From NCBI RefSeq assembly GCF_018398335.1, contig NZ_JAHBRX010000001.1:3464001-3528000 (forward strand): a stretch of DNA of 64,000 nucleotides, written 5' to 3'. The stretch comes from Chelatococcus sp. HY11 (GTDB lineage: Bacteria > Pseudomonadota > Alphaproteobacteria > Rhizobiales > Beijerinckiaceae). Below are positions 38,575 through 46,391 of this stretch, in pieces. A model generated the notes under the pieces. That model worked only from the letters and a program-made list of their open reading frames with translations, searched no databases and was not told the DNA's origin. Both the position numbers and the translations under genes were made by a program. Positions within the stretch are counted from its first letter, which is position 1. Every line of letters starts with the position of its first letter.

Positions 38575-38907
38575 ATGATCGCGCTCGATGCTCCCCATAT
38601 CGGTTTTGTGCTCGCCGCCTATGGGGCGGCTGCCGTCATCGTGACAGGTCTTGTGCTACGCGCCGTCATGGACAGCCGGATGCAGCACAAAGCCCTCGAC
38701 GCCCTGGCCGCACGCGGGGTGGCGCGCAACCGTATGCCATCGTCCGGCCATCCTCCGGGTGCAAGTGCCGTGCGGGATATCGGCGATAGCGGTGGCGGCG
38801 CCGGACATACATCATCGGCACGCGATGCCGCGAACCAGGATTCAAACGAGGGCAAAGAGCGTGGTGCTGCGCGATCCCACAACGACGGACGGAGCGATCG
38901 TCACTGA
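38575..38907 (+). CDS. ccmD: Heme exporter protein CcmD, unusually long
   Basis: CcmD is a small single-helix protein that helps release holo-CcmE from CcmABC. The first 50 residues fit the family: APHIGFVLAAYGAAAVIVTG (membrane helix), then a basic stretch with DSRMQHKALDALAARG. Family members usually stop soon after this, but here the frame continues to 110 residues with a Gly/Ser/Asp-rich hydrophilic tail. The tail's last 47 bp overlap the chosen ccmG start. The tail may be real or may reflect a lost stop codon. Confidence 0.82.
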   Translation: MIALDAPHIGFVLAAYGAAAVIVTGLVLRAVMDSRMQHKALDALAARGVARNRMPSSGHPPGASAVRDIGDSGGGAGHTSSARDAANQDSNEGKERGAARSHNDGRSDRH

Positions 38908-39490
38908 CGAGGCGTCGCTGCGGAGGCGTCGCATCCTGCTCGCAGTTCCGCTCGTCATCTTCCTGGCGCTGGCCGTGCTGTTCGTGGTGCGGTTGTTCGC
39001 CGGCGATCCGGCCCGCATTCCGTCAGCCCTCATAGGACGGCCGGTTCCCGTCTTTTCCCTGCCGCCGCTCGAGGGCCTCGTGCGCGATGGCCAGCCCGTG
39101 CCGGGGTTGACCAACGAGAGCCTGCTGGCATCAGGGCCGAATCAGGTGACGGTCGTGAACATCTGGGCGTCCTGGTGCGCGCCCTGTCGCGAGGAACATC
39201 CACTCCTGATGAGCTTGGCGCAGGATCCGCGCGTCAAGGTCGTTGGAATCAACTACAAGGACAACGCTGAGAACGCCCGGCGCTTCCTGGGCGCGCTCGG
39301 CAATCCCTTCACGGCGGTCGGCGTGGATGCGGCTGGTCGCGCCTCGATCGACTGGGGGGTGTATGGCGTGCCTGAGACCTTTATCGTCAGCCGCGACGGA
39401 CGCATTCAGCATAAACATATCGGGCCGTTAACCCACGAGGCTCTGCAAACGAGTATCAACGCAGCGATCGACAAGGCGGCCAAGCCCTGA
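38861..39490 (+). CDS. ccmG: Thiol:disulfide interchange protein CcmG/DsbE
   Basis: This membrane-anchored periplasmic thioredoxin reduces apocytochrome c before heme attachment. It has an N-terminal helix (RRILLAVPLVIFLALAVLFV), then GRPVPVFSLPPLEG, the active site NIWASWCAPCREEHP (WCxxC) and the cis-Pro loop YGVPETFIV. The start GTG 38861 has GAGGG eight bases upstream and gives 209 residues; ATG 38825 is possible. Final gene of the ccmABCDG run. The other ccm genes (E, F, H) are not in this window. Confidence 0.93.
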   Translation: MVLRDPTTTDGAIVTDEASLRRRRILLAVPLVIFLALAVLFVVRLFAGDPARIPSALIGRPVPVFSLPPLEGLVRDGQPVPGLTNESLLASGPNQVTVVNIWASWCAPCREEHPLLMSLAQDPRVKVVGINYKDNAENARRFLGALGNPFTAVGVDAAGRASIDWGVYGVPETFIVSRDGRIQHKHIGPLTHEALQTSINAAIDKAAKP

Positions 39491-39572
39491 CGATTCGCTT
39501 CCCACCCGGCTGGCCGATCCTAGCGAGCGGTCACCGGCACCAGCAGGTTCCACCCCCGGACCACGGCCATCC

Positions 39573-40925
39573 ATGATCGCCCGCTCCTTCAAGCTCCCTA
39601 AGGAAAGTGACGTCCTGCTGCTCAGCGCCGAGCTGAGCGCGGAGCGGACGGCGAGCCTCGTGCGTATGATCACGGGTATCGTTCTCCTGGCGGCGATCGC
39701 CTTCGTGGATCGCAAGAGCGACTTCTCGCCGATCGGTGAGCGGCAGGTTTTATACGCCCAGCTTACGGTGCTGACGTTGTTCCTGTCAGGGCTTCTCAGC
39801 TACGGGCTGGTGCGCGTCCGCCTCTGGCGGTGGTGGATGAGCTTTGGGACGGCGACGATCGACATGTTCATCGTCGCGTTCAACATCTGGCTCAACGTCT
39901 GGGTTACCGGGCTGACCGGCCAGTATATCCTGTCGTTTCCGATCATCGCGGCCCTGCCGCTGGTCTTTGCGAGCAACGCGCTGCGCCTGCGGCCGAGCGT
40001 CCAGATCTACACGACGGTTCTGCTCGTCCTGTCGATGGTCGCCGTGGGCATTTTCGCCGCGCCCGCGCAAATGACGTTCCCCCGTCCCCCCGAACTCATG
40101 GTGCAGGACCAATTCGGCTGGCAGCCGAATTTCGCGCGCGTCGTCATTCTGCTCCTCACTGGCGGAATCCTCATTCTGGCGGCTGCACGTGGCCGCAAGC
40201 TCCTGGTGCGCGCGGTTGAGGAAACAACGATCCGTCTCAATCTCGGCCGCTATCTGCCGGCCGAGCTCGCGCCGGTGCTCGCGGAAGGGCGCATCAGCGA
40301 GCTGAAAGCCGGTCGCCGTAGCGTCGTGACGCTCATGTTCGTCGACATTCGCGGCTCGACCGCCATGGAGGAGAGCCTGTCGCCCTCGGCCGTCGTGGAG
40401 CTGATCGGCACGTTCCGCGAGCATGTGATGGCGGCGGCGGCCGAGCATGGAGGCGTCATCGACAAGTTCATCGGCGATGGCGCCTTCCTCGTCTTCGGCA
40501 TGCCCGAGCCCGGCGAGGATGACGCGGCGCGGGCGCTGGCGTGCGGGCGCGCCATTCTCGACCGCATGGACAAATGGAACCTGGAGCGCGGCCGGAATGG
40601 GTTCGATCCCATCCGCATCGGCATCGGTGTGCATAGCGGCGAGGCGTTCATCGGCGCCATCGGCAACGACATGCGTCTCGACTTCACGGTGCTGGGGGAT
40701 GCGGTGAACGTTGCCTGCCGGCTCGAACAGGCGACGAAGCTGCACCAGGTCGCGTTCCTCGTATCGGAGGAAGCGCTTGACGCCGCGCACGCCGACCGCT
40801 CCGGATGGCGCCATATCGGCGAGCAATCCCTGCGTGGCCGGGCGGAACCCATCGAGCTGTTCACCCCTGCCGATCTCGCGAGCTGGGAGACCGCCGAAGC
40901 CGAGCCCGCCAGCCAGGCGTCCTGA
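39573..40925 (+). CDS. Membrane class III adenylate/guanylate cyclase
   Basis: This 450-residue protein has an N-terminal membrane region of about five or six helices (residues 25-215), then a cyclase catalytic domain (about 250-440). Metal-binding Asp residues are in LMFVDIRGSTAMEE and KFIGDGAFLVFG. The substrate Lys is in IDKFIGDG, and the transition-state Asn/Arg pair is in DAVNVACRLEQA. A Thr stands in the second base-specifying position (DFTVLGD), as in many bacterial adenylate cyclases. It probably makes cAMP in response to a membrane or periplasmic cue; no sensor domain is recognised. It starts 82 bp after ccmG on the same strand. Confidence 0.9.
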   Translation: MIARSFKLPKESDVLLLSAELSAERTASLVRMITGIVLLAAIAFVDRKSDFSPIGERQVLYAQLTVLTLFLSGLLSYGLVRVRLWRWWMSFGTATIDMFIVAFNIWLNVWVTGLTGQYILSFPIIAALPLVFASNALRLRPSVQIYTTVLLVLSMVAVGIFAAPAQMTFPRPPELMVQDQFGWQPNFARVVILLLTGGILILAAARGRKLLVRAVEETTIRLNLGRYLPAELAPVLAEGRISELKAGRRSVVTLMFVDIRGSTAMEESLSPSAVVELIGTFREHVMAAAAEHGGVIDKFIGDGAFLVFGMPEPGEDDAARALACGRAILDRMDKWNLERGRNGFDPIRIGIGVHSGEAFIGAIGNDMRLDFTVLGDAVNVACRLEQATKLHQVAFLVSEEALDAAHADRSGWRHIGEQSLRGRAEPIELFTPADLASWETAEAEPASQAS

Positions 40926-41007
40926 CCGGACCGTCCGGCCGCGATGACTGCCGAAATCCAGGCGGCCGAAACCCGGAGTTCCTAAGTCAGGATTGCCGGA
41001 TTTGGCC

Positions 41008-41589
41008 CTATGCCTCGGGCTGGTCTTTCTCGGGCAGGGAATGGCGCATGATCAGCGGTGTCTGTGCCAAAGCAAAGACGATGGTGATCGGCATCGTCGC
41101 GAAGACCTTGAAGTTCACCCAGAAGTCGGTGGACTGGGTCCGCCAGACCACTTCGTTCAAAATCGCCAGGAAGAAGAAGAACAGCCCCCAGCGTAGCGTC
41201 AGCTTCCGCCAGCCCTCATCATCCAGGTGAAACACGCTGTCGAAGACGATGGGCAAGAGCGGCTTGTTGAAGGCCAGCCCGCCCAGGAGCACGCCGCCGA
41301 ACAGGCAGTTCACGATCGTGGGCTTCAGCTTGATGAACAGCTCATCATGCAGCACGAGCGTCAGGCCGCCGAAAACCAGCACCACGACGCCAGAGACGAT
41401 CGGCATGATGGGCAGATGCCGGACGAGCGCGTAGTGGACCACAAGCGCGATGGCGGTCGCGACCATGAACACGGCCGTCGCCGTGAAGAGACCCTCGCGC
41501 TGGTTCGCGAAAAAGAACAGGACGAGGGGCCCAAGCTCAAGGGCCAGCTTGAGCATGGGGTTGAGCGGCTGTCGCTTGGTATCGGTCAT
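41008..41589 (-). CDS. yciB: Inner membrane septation protein A family (YciB)
   Basis: This 193-residue protein has five or six membrane helices. Recognisable blocks are [35 protein letters not shown] and [20 protein letters not shown], followed by [12 protein letters not shown]. YciB/IspZ homologues take part in septation and cell envelope integrity. ATG 41589 is chosen by similarity; the ribosome binding site is not obvious. It is convergent with the cyclase gene. In several alphaproteobacteria it lies near ftsY, which is 2 kb away here. Confidence 0.94.
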   Translation of the reverse strand: MTDTKRQPLNPMLKLALELGPLVLFFFANQREGLFTATAVFMVATAIALVVHYALVRHLPIMPIVSGVVVLVFGGLTLVLHDELFIKLKPTIVNCLFGGVLLGGLAFNKPLLPIVFDSVFHLDDEGWRKLTLRWGLFFFFLAILNEVVWRTQSTDFWVNFKVFATMPITIVFALAQTPLIMRHSLPEKDQPEA

Positions 41590-41689
41590 GGGATGATGTC
41601 TGCCCGTTCCGCCACAAGCCGTCAACTCTAGTGGCTGGAGCCGCCTATCACGACACCGGGATCATCGGCTCGGATTTTTTTCCGGTTCA

Positions 41690-41716
41690 TGTCACAGTCC
41701 GGGAACCTCGCTCGTC
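41690..41716 (+). promoter_or_regulatory. Probable ECF41-type promoter
   Basis: TGTCACA (41690-41696), a 16 bp spacer, then CGTC (41713-41716), followed by the AhpD-like start 42 bp downstream. This matches the promoter pattern that I recall for ECF41 sigma factors (TGTCACA-N16-CGTC), and an ECF41 gene is the second gene downstream, so autoregulation is expected. Confidence 0.85.
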
Positions 41717-41757
41717 AACGCACCGACATGTTCCCAAAGTTGGAAACGGAGTGAGAC

Positions 41758-42219
41758 ATGAAGCCGAGATTGAACCCCTACACCGCCGCTCCCGACACCA
41801 TGAGCGCCATGTTCGACCTGGAGAAGCGGGCCTTCGGCAGCGGGCTCGAGCACAGTCTGCTCGAACTGGTGAAGACGCGGGCCTCGCAGATCAACGGCTG
41901 CGCCTTCTGCATCCACATGCACACCCGCGATGCCCGCGCCGCCGGTGAGACGGAGGAGCGGCTCTATCTGCTGGACGCCTGGCGGGAGTCGCCCCTCTAT
42001 ACGGACCGCGAGCGTGCCGCGCTGGCCTGGACCGAGGCCTTGACGCTGGTGTCCAAGACCCATGCGCCCGATGAGGACTACGAGGCGCTGAAGCGCGAGT
42101 TTTCCGATGAGGAGCAGGTGAAACTCACACTGATGATCGCCACGATCAATGCCTGGAACCGTTTCGCCATCGGCTTCCGGGCCATCCATCCCGTGTCGAA
42201 GCGGCAAGACCGTGAGTGA
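41758..42219 (+). CDS. Carboxymuconolactone decarboxylase/AhpD-like protein
   Basis: This 153-residue protein of the AhpD fold has a redox CxxC and downstream His in NGCAFCIHMHTRDARAAGE, the standard AhpD-like proton-relay site. The sequence LEHSLLELVKTRASQ is typical of this subfamily. It is probably a peroxidase-like or detoxification enzyme of the cytoplasm. It is read from the ECF41 promoter and overlaps the sigma factor's likely GTG start by 8 bp. An AhpD-like gene next to ECF41 is the usual arrangement for that sigma group. Confidence 0.93.
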   Translation: MKPRLNPYTAAPDTMSAMFDLEKRAFGSGLEHSLLELVKTRASQINGCAFCIHMHTRDARAAGETEERLYLLDAWRESPLYTDRERAALAWTEALTLVSKTHAPDEDYEALKREFSDEEQVKLTLMIATINAWNRFAIGFRAIHPVSKRQDRE

Positions 42220-43126
42220 CGGTATCGTGAGTGATCGCGGCCCCGACCAGGATGCCATGTTGACGGAGGCCTTCTCGGCGGCGCGCCCACGCCTGATCCG
42301 CCTTGCCTATCGCATGCTTGGATCGATCGCGGAGGCCGAAGACATGGTGCAGGAGGCCTTCATCCGCCTGCACCGCGCGGATGCGGCCACCATCCGCGAG
42401 CCGGCCGCCTTCCTGTCGCGGGTGGTCACCAATCTCTGCCTCGACCAGCTCAAGTCCGCCCGCGTCAAGCGGGAGAGCTATGTGGGGCCATGGCTGCCGG
42501 AGCCCGTAGTCGATCCGCTCGAGGACGAGGGCACTGACGATATCACGACCGCGCTGATGGTGGCGCTGGAGCGTCTGTCGCCGCTCGAACGGGCCGCCTT
42601 TCTCCTGCATGATGTGTTCGGCGTCGGCTTCGACGAGATTGCGGCATCCCTGCAGCGCGACCCGGCCGCCTGCCGGCAGCTGGCCCGCCGTGCCCGCGCG
42701 CATGTGCAGGCCGCCCGCCCACGCTTTCCCGTCTCGCCCGAGAAAGGCCGCGACCTGGCTGAGGCCTTTCTCGCCGCCTCCGCGACCGGCAACATGGCCG
42801 GCCTGCAGGCGCTGCTGGCCGAGGACGTGGTGCTCTATGGCGACGGCGGCGGCAAGGTCGCCGCGACGTTCAACCCGATCTTCGGGCAGGACAAGGTGTC
42901 CCGCTTCTTCTGGGGCCTGAGCCGCAAGAAGGACTACAAGCCGGCCACCGTGCTAAGGCGCTGCGTCATCGACGGCCTGCCCGGCTTTGTGACGGTCGAC
43001 GGCCATGGCCATCTGCAGACGACCGCCCTTGCGATCGACAATGGGCGGATCACGGCGATCTATGTGGTCCGCAATCCGGACAAGCTCGCCCATGTCGTCG
43101 AGGGGCTGTCGCCCTTTGCTTCCTGA
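42212..43126 (+). CDS. ECF41-family RNA polymerase sigma factor with SnoaL-like C-terminus
   Basis: This 304-residue sigma factor has region 2 (RLIRLAYRMLGSIAEAEDMV followed by QEAF), region 4 (LSPLERAAFLLHDVFGVGFD) and a long C-terminal SnoaL-like domain that regulates activity. The three ECF41 hallmarks are visible: WLPEP in the linker, DGGGK in the C-terminal domain and NPDKL near the end. No anti-sigma factor gene is adjacent, as expected for ECF41. The start is GTG 42212 (overlapping ahpD-like) or ATG 42257, which has AGGA upstream. Confidence 0.93.
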   Translation: MSDGIVSDRGPDQDAMLTEAFSAARPRLIRLAYRMLGSIAEAEDMVQEAFIRLHRADAATIREPAAFLSRVVTNLCLDQLKSARVKRESYVGPWLPEPVVDPLEDEGTDDITTALMVALERLSPLERAAFLLHDVFGVGFDEIAASLQRDPAACRQLARRARAHVQAARPRFPVSPEKGRDLAEAFLAASATGNMAGLQALLAEDVVLYGDGGGKVAATFNPIFGQDKVSRFFWGLSRKKDYKPATVLRRCVIDGLPGFVTVDGHGHLQTTALAIDNGRITAIYVVRNPDKLAHVVEGLSPFAS

Positions 43127-43178
43127 GGTCAGTCGACATCTGTGCTTCGTTCAGGGGAGGCGCGGGAGCCTCCGCGTC

Positions 43179-43322
43179 ATCCCGGAAGCCGCAAAGCGGC
43201 TGTCCGGGATCCATGAACACTACTGATTCAGAAAGACGGCACCTTGCGCAAAGGCTGACAGCCACTCGCGGACCGTATCGGTTCTGGATCCCCGGCCCGA
43301 GCTTGCGCTCTTCCCGGGATGG
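43179..43322. repeat. Palindromic intergenic repeats
   Basis: The first hairpin is ATCCCGGA-AGCCGC-AAA-GCGGCT-G-TCCGGGAT at 43179-43210. A second, imperfect one pairs GATCCCCGG near 43288 with CCCGGGAT at 43313-43320. The CCGGGAT-type ends resemble the element at 2919-3065. They lie between the ECF41 gene and the YnfA-like gene and are non-coding. Confidence 0.7.
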
Positions 43323-43415
43323 CCCGCGTGGAAATCGACGCCGGCCTTTGACATTGGCATGGAACCGGTGCCACGAAGGCGGGAGCCCTTGACCCGTCCT
43401 CAACCCATCTCGCCG

Positions 43416-43748
43416 ATGCCCATTCCCGCCCTCGCGATCTATATACTCGCCGCGCTCGCGGAGATTGCCGGCTGCTTCGCCTTCTGGGCGTGGCTGCGCC
43501 TTGGCCAGAGCGTGCTATGGCTCATCCCCGGCGTCGTCTCGCTGGCCGCCTTCGCCTATTTCCTCACGCTGATCGACACGGCAGCGGCCGGGCGCGCCTA
43601 CGCGGCCTATGGCGGCATCTATATCGTGATGTCGCTGATCTGGCTGTGGCGGGCCGAGGGTGTCACCCCCGACCGTTGGGACCTTGCTGGCGGCGCCATC
43701 TGCCTTGCCGGGGCGGCGGTCATCCTGCTGGGGCCGCGGGCCGCCTGA
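43416..43748 (+). CDS. YnfA/UPF0060 family membrane protein
   Basis: This 110-residue protein has four membrane helices, matching the usual YnfA length. Signature blocks are [38 protein letters not shown] and [20 protein letters not shown]. The fold is related to small multidrug resistance transporters; function is unsettled. ATG 43416 is the start by similarity. It is convergent with ftsY, with only 12 bp between the stops. Confidence 0.93.
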   Translation: MPIPALAIYILAALAEIAGCFAFWAWLRLGQSVLWLIPGVVSLAAFAYFLTLIDTAAAGRAYAAYGGIYIVMSLIWLWRAEGVTPDRWDLAGGAICLAGAAVILLGPRAA

Positions 43749-43760
43749 GCGGCCGGCGGC

Positions 43761-45053
43761 TCAGGCGTCGAGGCCGGCGATGGCCCGCGCGAAATCGCGC
43801 GCCGTGAAGGGTTCGAGGTCGTCCACCCCCTCGCCGACGCCGATGAAATGCACCGGCAGGCCTGTCTTGTCGGCGAGAGCCACGAGGATGCCGCCGCGCG
43901 CGGTGCCATCGAGCTTGGTCATGACGAGGCCGGTGACGCCGGCCGTCTTGCCGAAGATCTCGGCCTGGCTCAGCGCGTTCTGGCCCGTCGTCGCGTCGAG
44001 CACGAGGAGCACCGCATGCGGCGCCTCCGCATCGAGCTTGCGCATGACGCGGACGATCTTCTCGAGCTCGGCCATGAGGCCCGCCTTGTTCTGCAGCCGG
44101 CCGGCGGTATCGACGATCAGCACGTCGGTGCTCGCGTCACGGGCGGCTTGGAGGGCGTCGAAGGCGAGGCCCGCCGCATCCGCGCCCTGGTCACGCGCGA
44201 CGACGTTGGCGCCCGTGCGCGTGCCCCAGACCTTGAGCTGCTCGACGGCAGCCGCGCGGAAGGTGTCGCCGGCCGCGAGCATCACCGAGCGGCCCTCGGC
44301 GCGATATTTGGCGGCGAGCTTGCCGATGGTGGTCGTCTTGCCGGAGCCGTTGACGCCGACCATCAGGATCACGAAAGGCTTCTTGTCCGCCGCGACGACG
44401 AGGGGCTTGGCTACCGGCGCCAGCACCGCCTCGACCTCCCGGGCGAGCACGCCCTTGACCTCTTCCGGATCGATCGCGCGGTCATGCCGGCCCTTGCCGA
44501 CGGCTTCCGTCACCCGCGCCGCCATCGCGACCCCAAGGTCGGCCTGGATGAGAATGTCTTCCAGTTCCTCCAGGGTCGCGGCGTCGAACTTCCGCTTGGT
44601 GAAGAGATCTGTGATGCCCGCGCCGATCGACGACGACGTGCGTTTCAGGCCCGCCGTCAGCCGCTGCCACCAGTTTTGGGGCTTCTGCGCGGACGGGGAG
44701 GGCAAGTCCGGTTCAGGCTCCGGGGGCCCGGGTGGCGCGACCGGAGCGGCATGGCCGCCATCCGTGTCACCGATAGTCGGTGGCAGCGCCTCGGGCGCGG
44801 GCGGCGTGACGGGTTGAGGCTCGGCGACGTCCGTCGCCGCCGGAGGTGGGACAGGCGCCGGCTCGGGAGCGGGCAGGGCCGGGGCCTCCGGTTGGGACGC
44901 GACGGGTTCGGCCGCGGGCAGCGGTGACTCGAAAGGGGGTGACTTGAAAGATTCCGACTGGGAAGGCTTGGGTTCGGAAGGCGCCGGCTCTGTCTTGTCC
45001 CTGCGACGGCCGAACAGCCGGTCCAGCATCGTCCGTTTCTCGTTCTCAGCCAT
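43761..45053 (-). CDS. ftsY: Signal recognition particle receptor FtsY
   Basis: This SRP receptor GTPase has 430 residues. The long N-terminal A domain is rich in Pro, Glu and Ala (about residues 20-120) and likely disordered. The NG domain follows with P-loop VGVNGSGKTTTIGKLA, DTFRAAAVEQLKVW, DTAGRLQNK and TKLDGTARGG. It binds Ffh (encoded at 53.7 kb) to deliver ribosomes to the membrane. ATG 45053 gives AENEKRTMLDRLFGRRRDK at the start. Confidence 0.97.
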   Translation of the reverse strand: MAENEKRTMLDRLFGRRRDKTEPAPSEPKPSQSESFKSPPFESPLPAAEPVASQPEAPALPAPEPAPVPPPAATDVAEPQPVTPPAPEALPPTIGDTDGGHAAPVAPPGPPEPEPDLPSPSAQKPQNWWQRLTAGLKRTSSSIGAGITDLFTKRKFDAATLEELEDILIQADLGVAMAARVTEAVGKGRHDRAIDPEEVKGVLAREVEAVLAPVAKPLVVAADKKPFVILMVGVNGSGKTTTIGKLAAKYRAEGRSVMLAAGDTFRAAAVEQLKVWGTRTGANVVARDQGADAAGLAFDALQAARDASTDVLIVDTAGRLQNKAGLMAELEKIVRVMRKLDAEAPHAVLLVLDATTGQNALSQAEIFGKTAGVTGLVMTKLDGTARGGILVALADKTGLPVHFIGVGEGVDDLEPFTARDFARAIAGLDA

Positions 45054-45196
45054 CGTCGCCTTCAATCCCCGGGGCACAATCCCGAAAAGCCGTTCGACTT
45101 CCCGGAGCCGATCATGCGTTCAAACACTGCATTGCCTCAGCCACCGCTGGGTGGCCAGCCGCAGATGAGCCTTGCCGCCCGATCCCGCAAGGCATA

Positions 45197-45249
45197 GAGC
45201 AAAATCCGACTTGGATTGCATTGTACGATCCAAGTCGGTGAATTTGCTC
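45197..45249. repeat. Long palindrome upstream of the pseudouridine synthase gene
   Basis: A perfect 11 bp stem, CCGACTTGGAT (45206-45216) with ATCCAAGTCGG (45228-45238), is extended outward by GAGCAAAAT (45197-45205) and AATTTGCTC (45241-45249) with one mismatch. The right arm's GCTCGC can instead pair with GCGAGC at 45292-45297. Confidence 0.8.
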
Positions 45250-45264
45250 GCCTCTTTTCAGAGA

Positions 45265-45289
45265 GCAAGTCCGCAACAGACGGACTTGC
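45265..45289. repeat. Second hairpin in the ftsY-pseudouridine synthase gap
   Basis: GCAAGTCCG (45265-45273) and CGGACTTGC (45281-45289) form a perfect 9 bp stem with loop CAACAGA. It shares the GCAAGTCCG-like wording with the preceding palindrome and ends 36 bp before the start of the plus-strand gene. Confidence 0.8.
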
Positions 45290-45325
45290 CCGCGAGCGGT
45301 TCTATCGCGTCGGCAGGATGAGGGC

Positions 45326-46042
45326 ATGACACAGGACAGGCCGAAGGGCCATATCTCCAGGTCGGATATTCTGACGCGCCTTCTCTATCGCGACGCGCTC
45401 ATGCTCGTCATCGACAAACCGGCCGGACTGCCGGTGCACCCCGACGCGAAGGGCGGCGAGACGCTCGCGGACCACCTCGATGCCTTGCGTTTCGGCCTGC
45501 CGCGCCGGCCTGAACTGGCGCATCGCCTGGACAGGGACACGTCCGGATGCCTTGTGCTCGGACGTCATCGCAAGGCGCTGGAACGGCTGAGCCGCCTGTT
45601 CGCTGACAACAAGGTGTCGAAGACCTACTGGGCTGTCGTCGTCGGTGGGCCGGAGGCCGACGCGGGCGAGATCATGCTGGCGCTCAGCCCGCGCGATCCC
45701 GCGCAGGGGTGGCGCATGCAGGTGGATCCCGCCGGCCTGCCGGCCCTGACGCGCTGGCAGGTTCTTGGCCGTGGCGGCGGCCTCACCTGGCTCGCGCTCG
45801 AACCCGTGACCGGCCGTACCCACCAGCTTCGGGTGCACTGTGCCAGCATGGGCTGGCCGATCCTGGGCGACCGCGTCTACGGGCGTGGCGGAGCCGGGCA
45901 GGGCCTTCATCTGCATGCGCGCGCGGTGACAGTCCCGCTCTACCCGAAACGCGATCCGATCACGGTGGAGGCGCCTGCGCCGGCGGGCATGCAAGAGACG
46001 CTGGCGATGCTCAAAGGAAGAGAGGGGCATCCGTCAGGATGA
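45326..46042 (+). CDS. RluA-family RNA pseudouridine synthase
   Basis: This 238-residue enzyme isomerises uridine to pseudouridine in rRNA or tRNA. The catalytic Asp lies in ELAHRLDRDTSGCLVLG, preceded by LVIDKPAGLPVHP. The binding block VTGRTHQLRVHCASMGWPIL is typical of the RluA group. There is no S4 domain, as in RluA/RluC-short forms. It sits alone on the plus strand between ftsY and mtaB, interrupting a cluster that is otherwise on the minus strand. The target site cannot be told. Confidence 0.93.
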   Translation: MTQDRPKGHISRSDILTRLLYRDALMLVIDKPAGLPVHPDAKGGETLADHLDALRFGLPRRPELAHRLDRDTSGCLVLGRHRKALERLSRLFADNKVSKTYWAVVVGGPEADAGEIMLALSPRDPAQGWRMQVDPAGLPALTRWQVLGRGGGLTWLALEPVTGRTHQLRVHCASMGWPILGDRVYGRGGAGQGLHLHARAVTVPLYPKRDPITVEAPAPAGMQETLAMLKGREGHPSG

Positions 46043-46391
46043 ACGACACCAATGTGATGGTTTGTGACCGGAAACGCGGTGTCATCAAGTCAGTCGCGAC
46101 GCGCCGATCCCTCCCCTGAGGGGAGGGTGGCGCCGCAGGCGCCGGGTGGGATCCACCTGCCGCTGGCCCGGCTGGAAGAAGAAGATGCGAGCTGGCCGGG
46201 ATGGCCGCGGAGGCGCGGCCACCAGCGTTTCTCCCTCTCCCCGGCGGGGAGAGTGCCGGGAGAGGGGGATGCTTCCGGAGCGGGCGCTCCCCTCACCCGC
46301 GCCTTCGGCGCGACCTCTCCCTGCGGGAGAGGTGCGCGGTTGAAACCGTCGCGCGTGATTCCTGGCCTTGCGCCGGAGATCCTGATTGGTT
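46043..46391. other. Intergenic region made of dispersed repeats
   Basis: No gene is seen in this 349 bp. It holds CCCTCCCCTGAGGGGAGGGT at about 46109 with GCGCCGCAGGCGCC-like hairpins, then CTCTCCCCGGCGGGGAGAG near 46234, and copy 3 of the dispersed repeat at 46291-46337. Confidence 0.65.
46291..46337 (+). repeat. Dispersed palindromic repeat, copy 3
   Basis: CCTCACCCGCGCCTTCGGCG, CGACCTCTCCCTGCGGGAGA, GGTGCGC; nearly identical to 25230-25277. The core GCGCCTTCGGCGC and the arm CTCTCCCTGCGGGAGAG both form hairpins. Confidence 0.85.
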
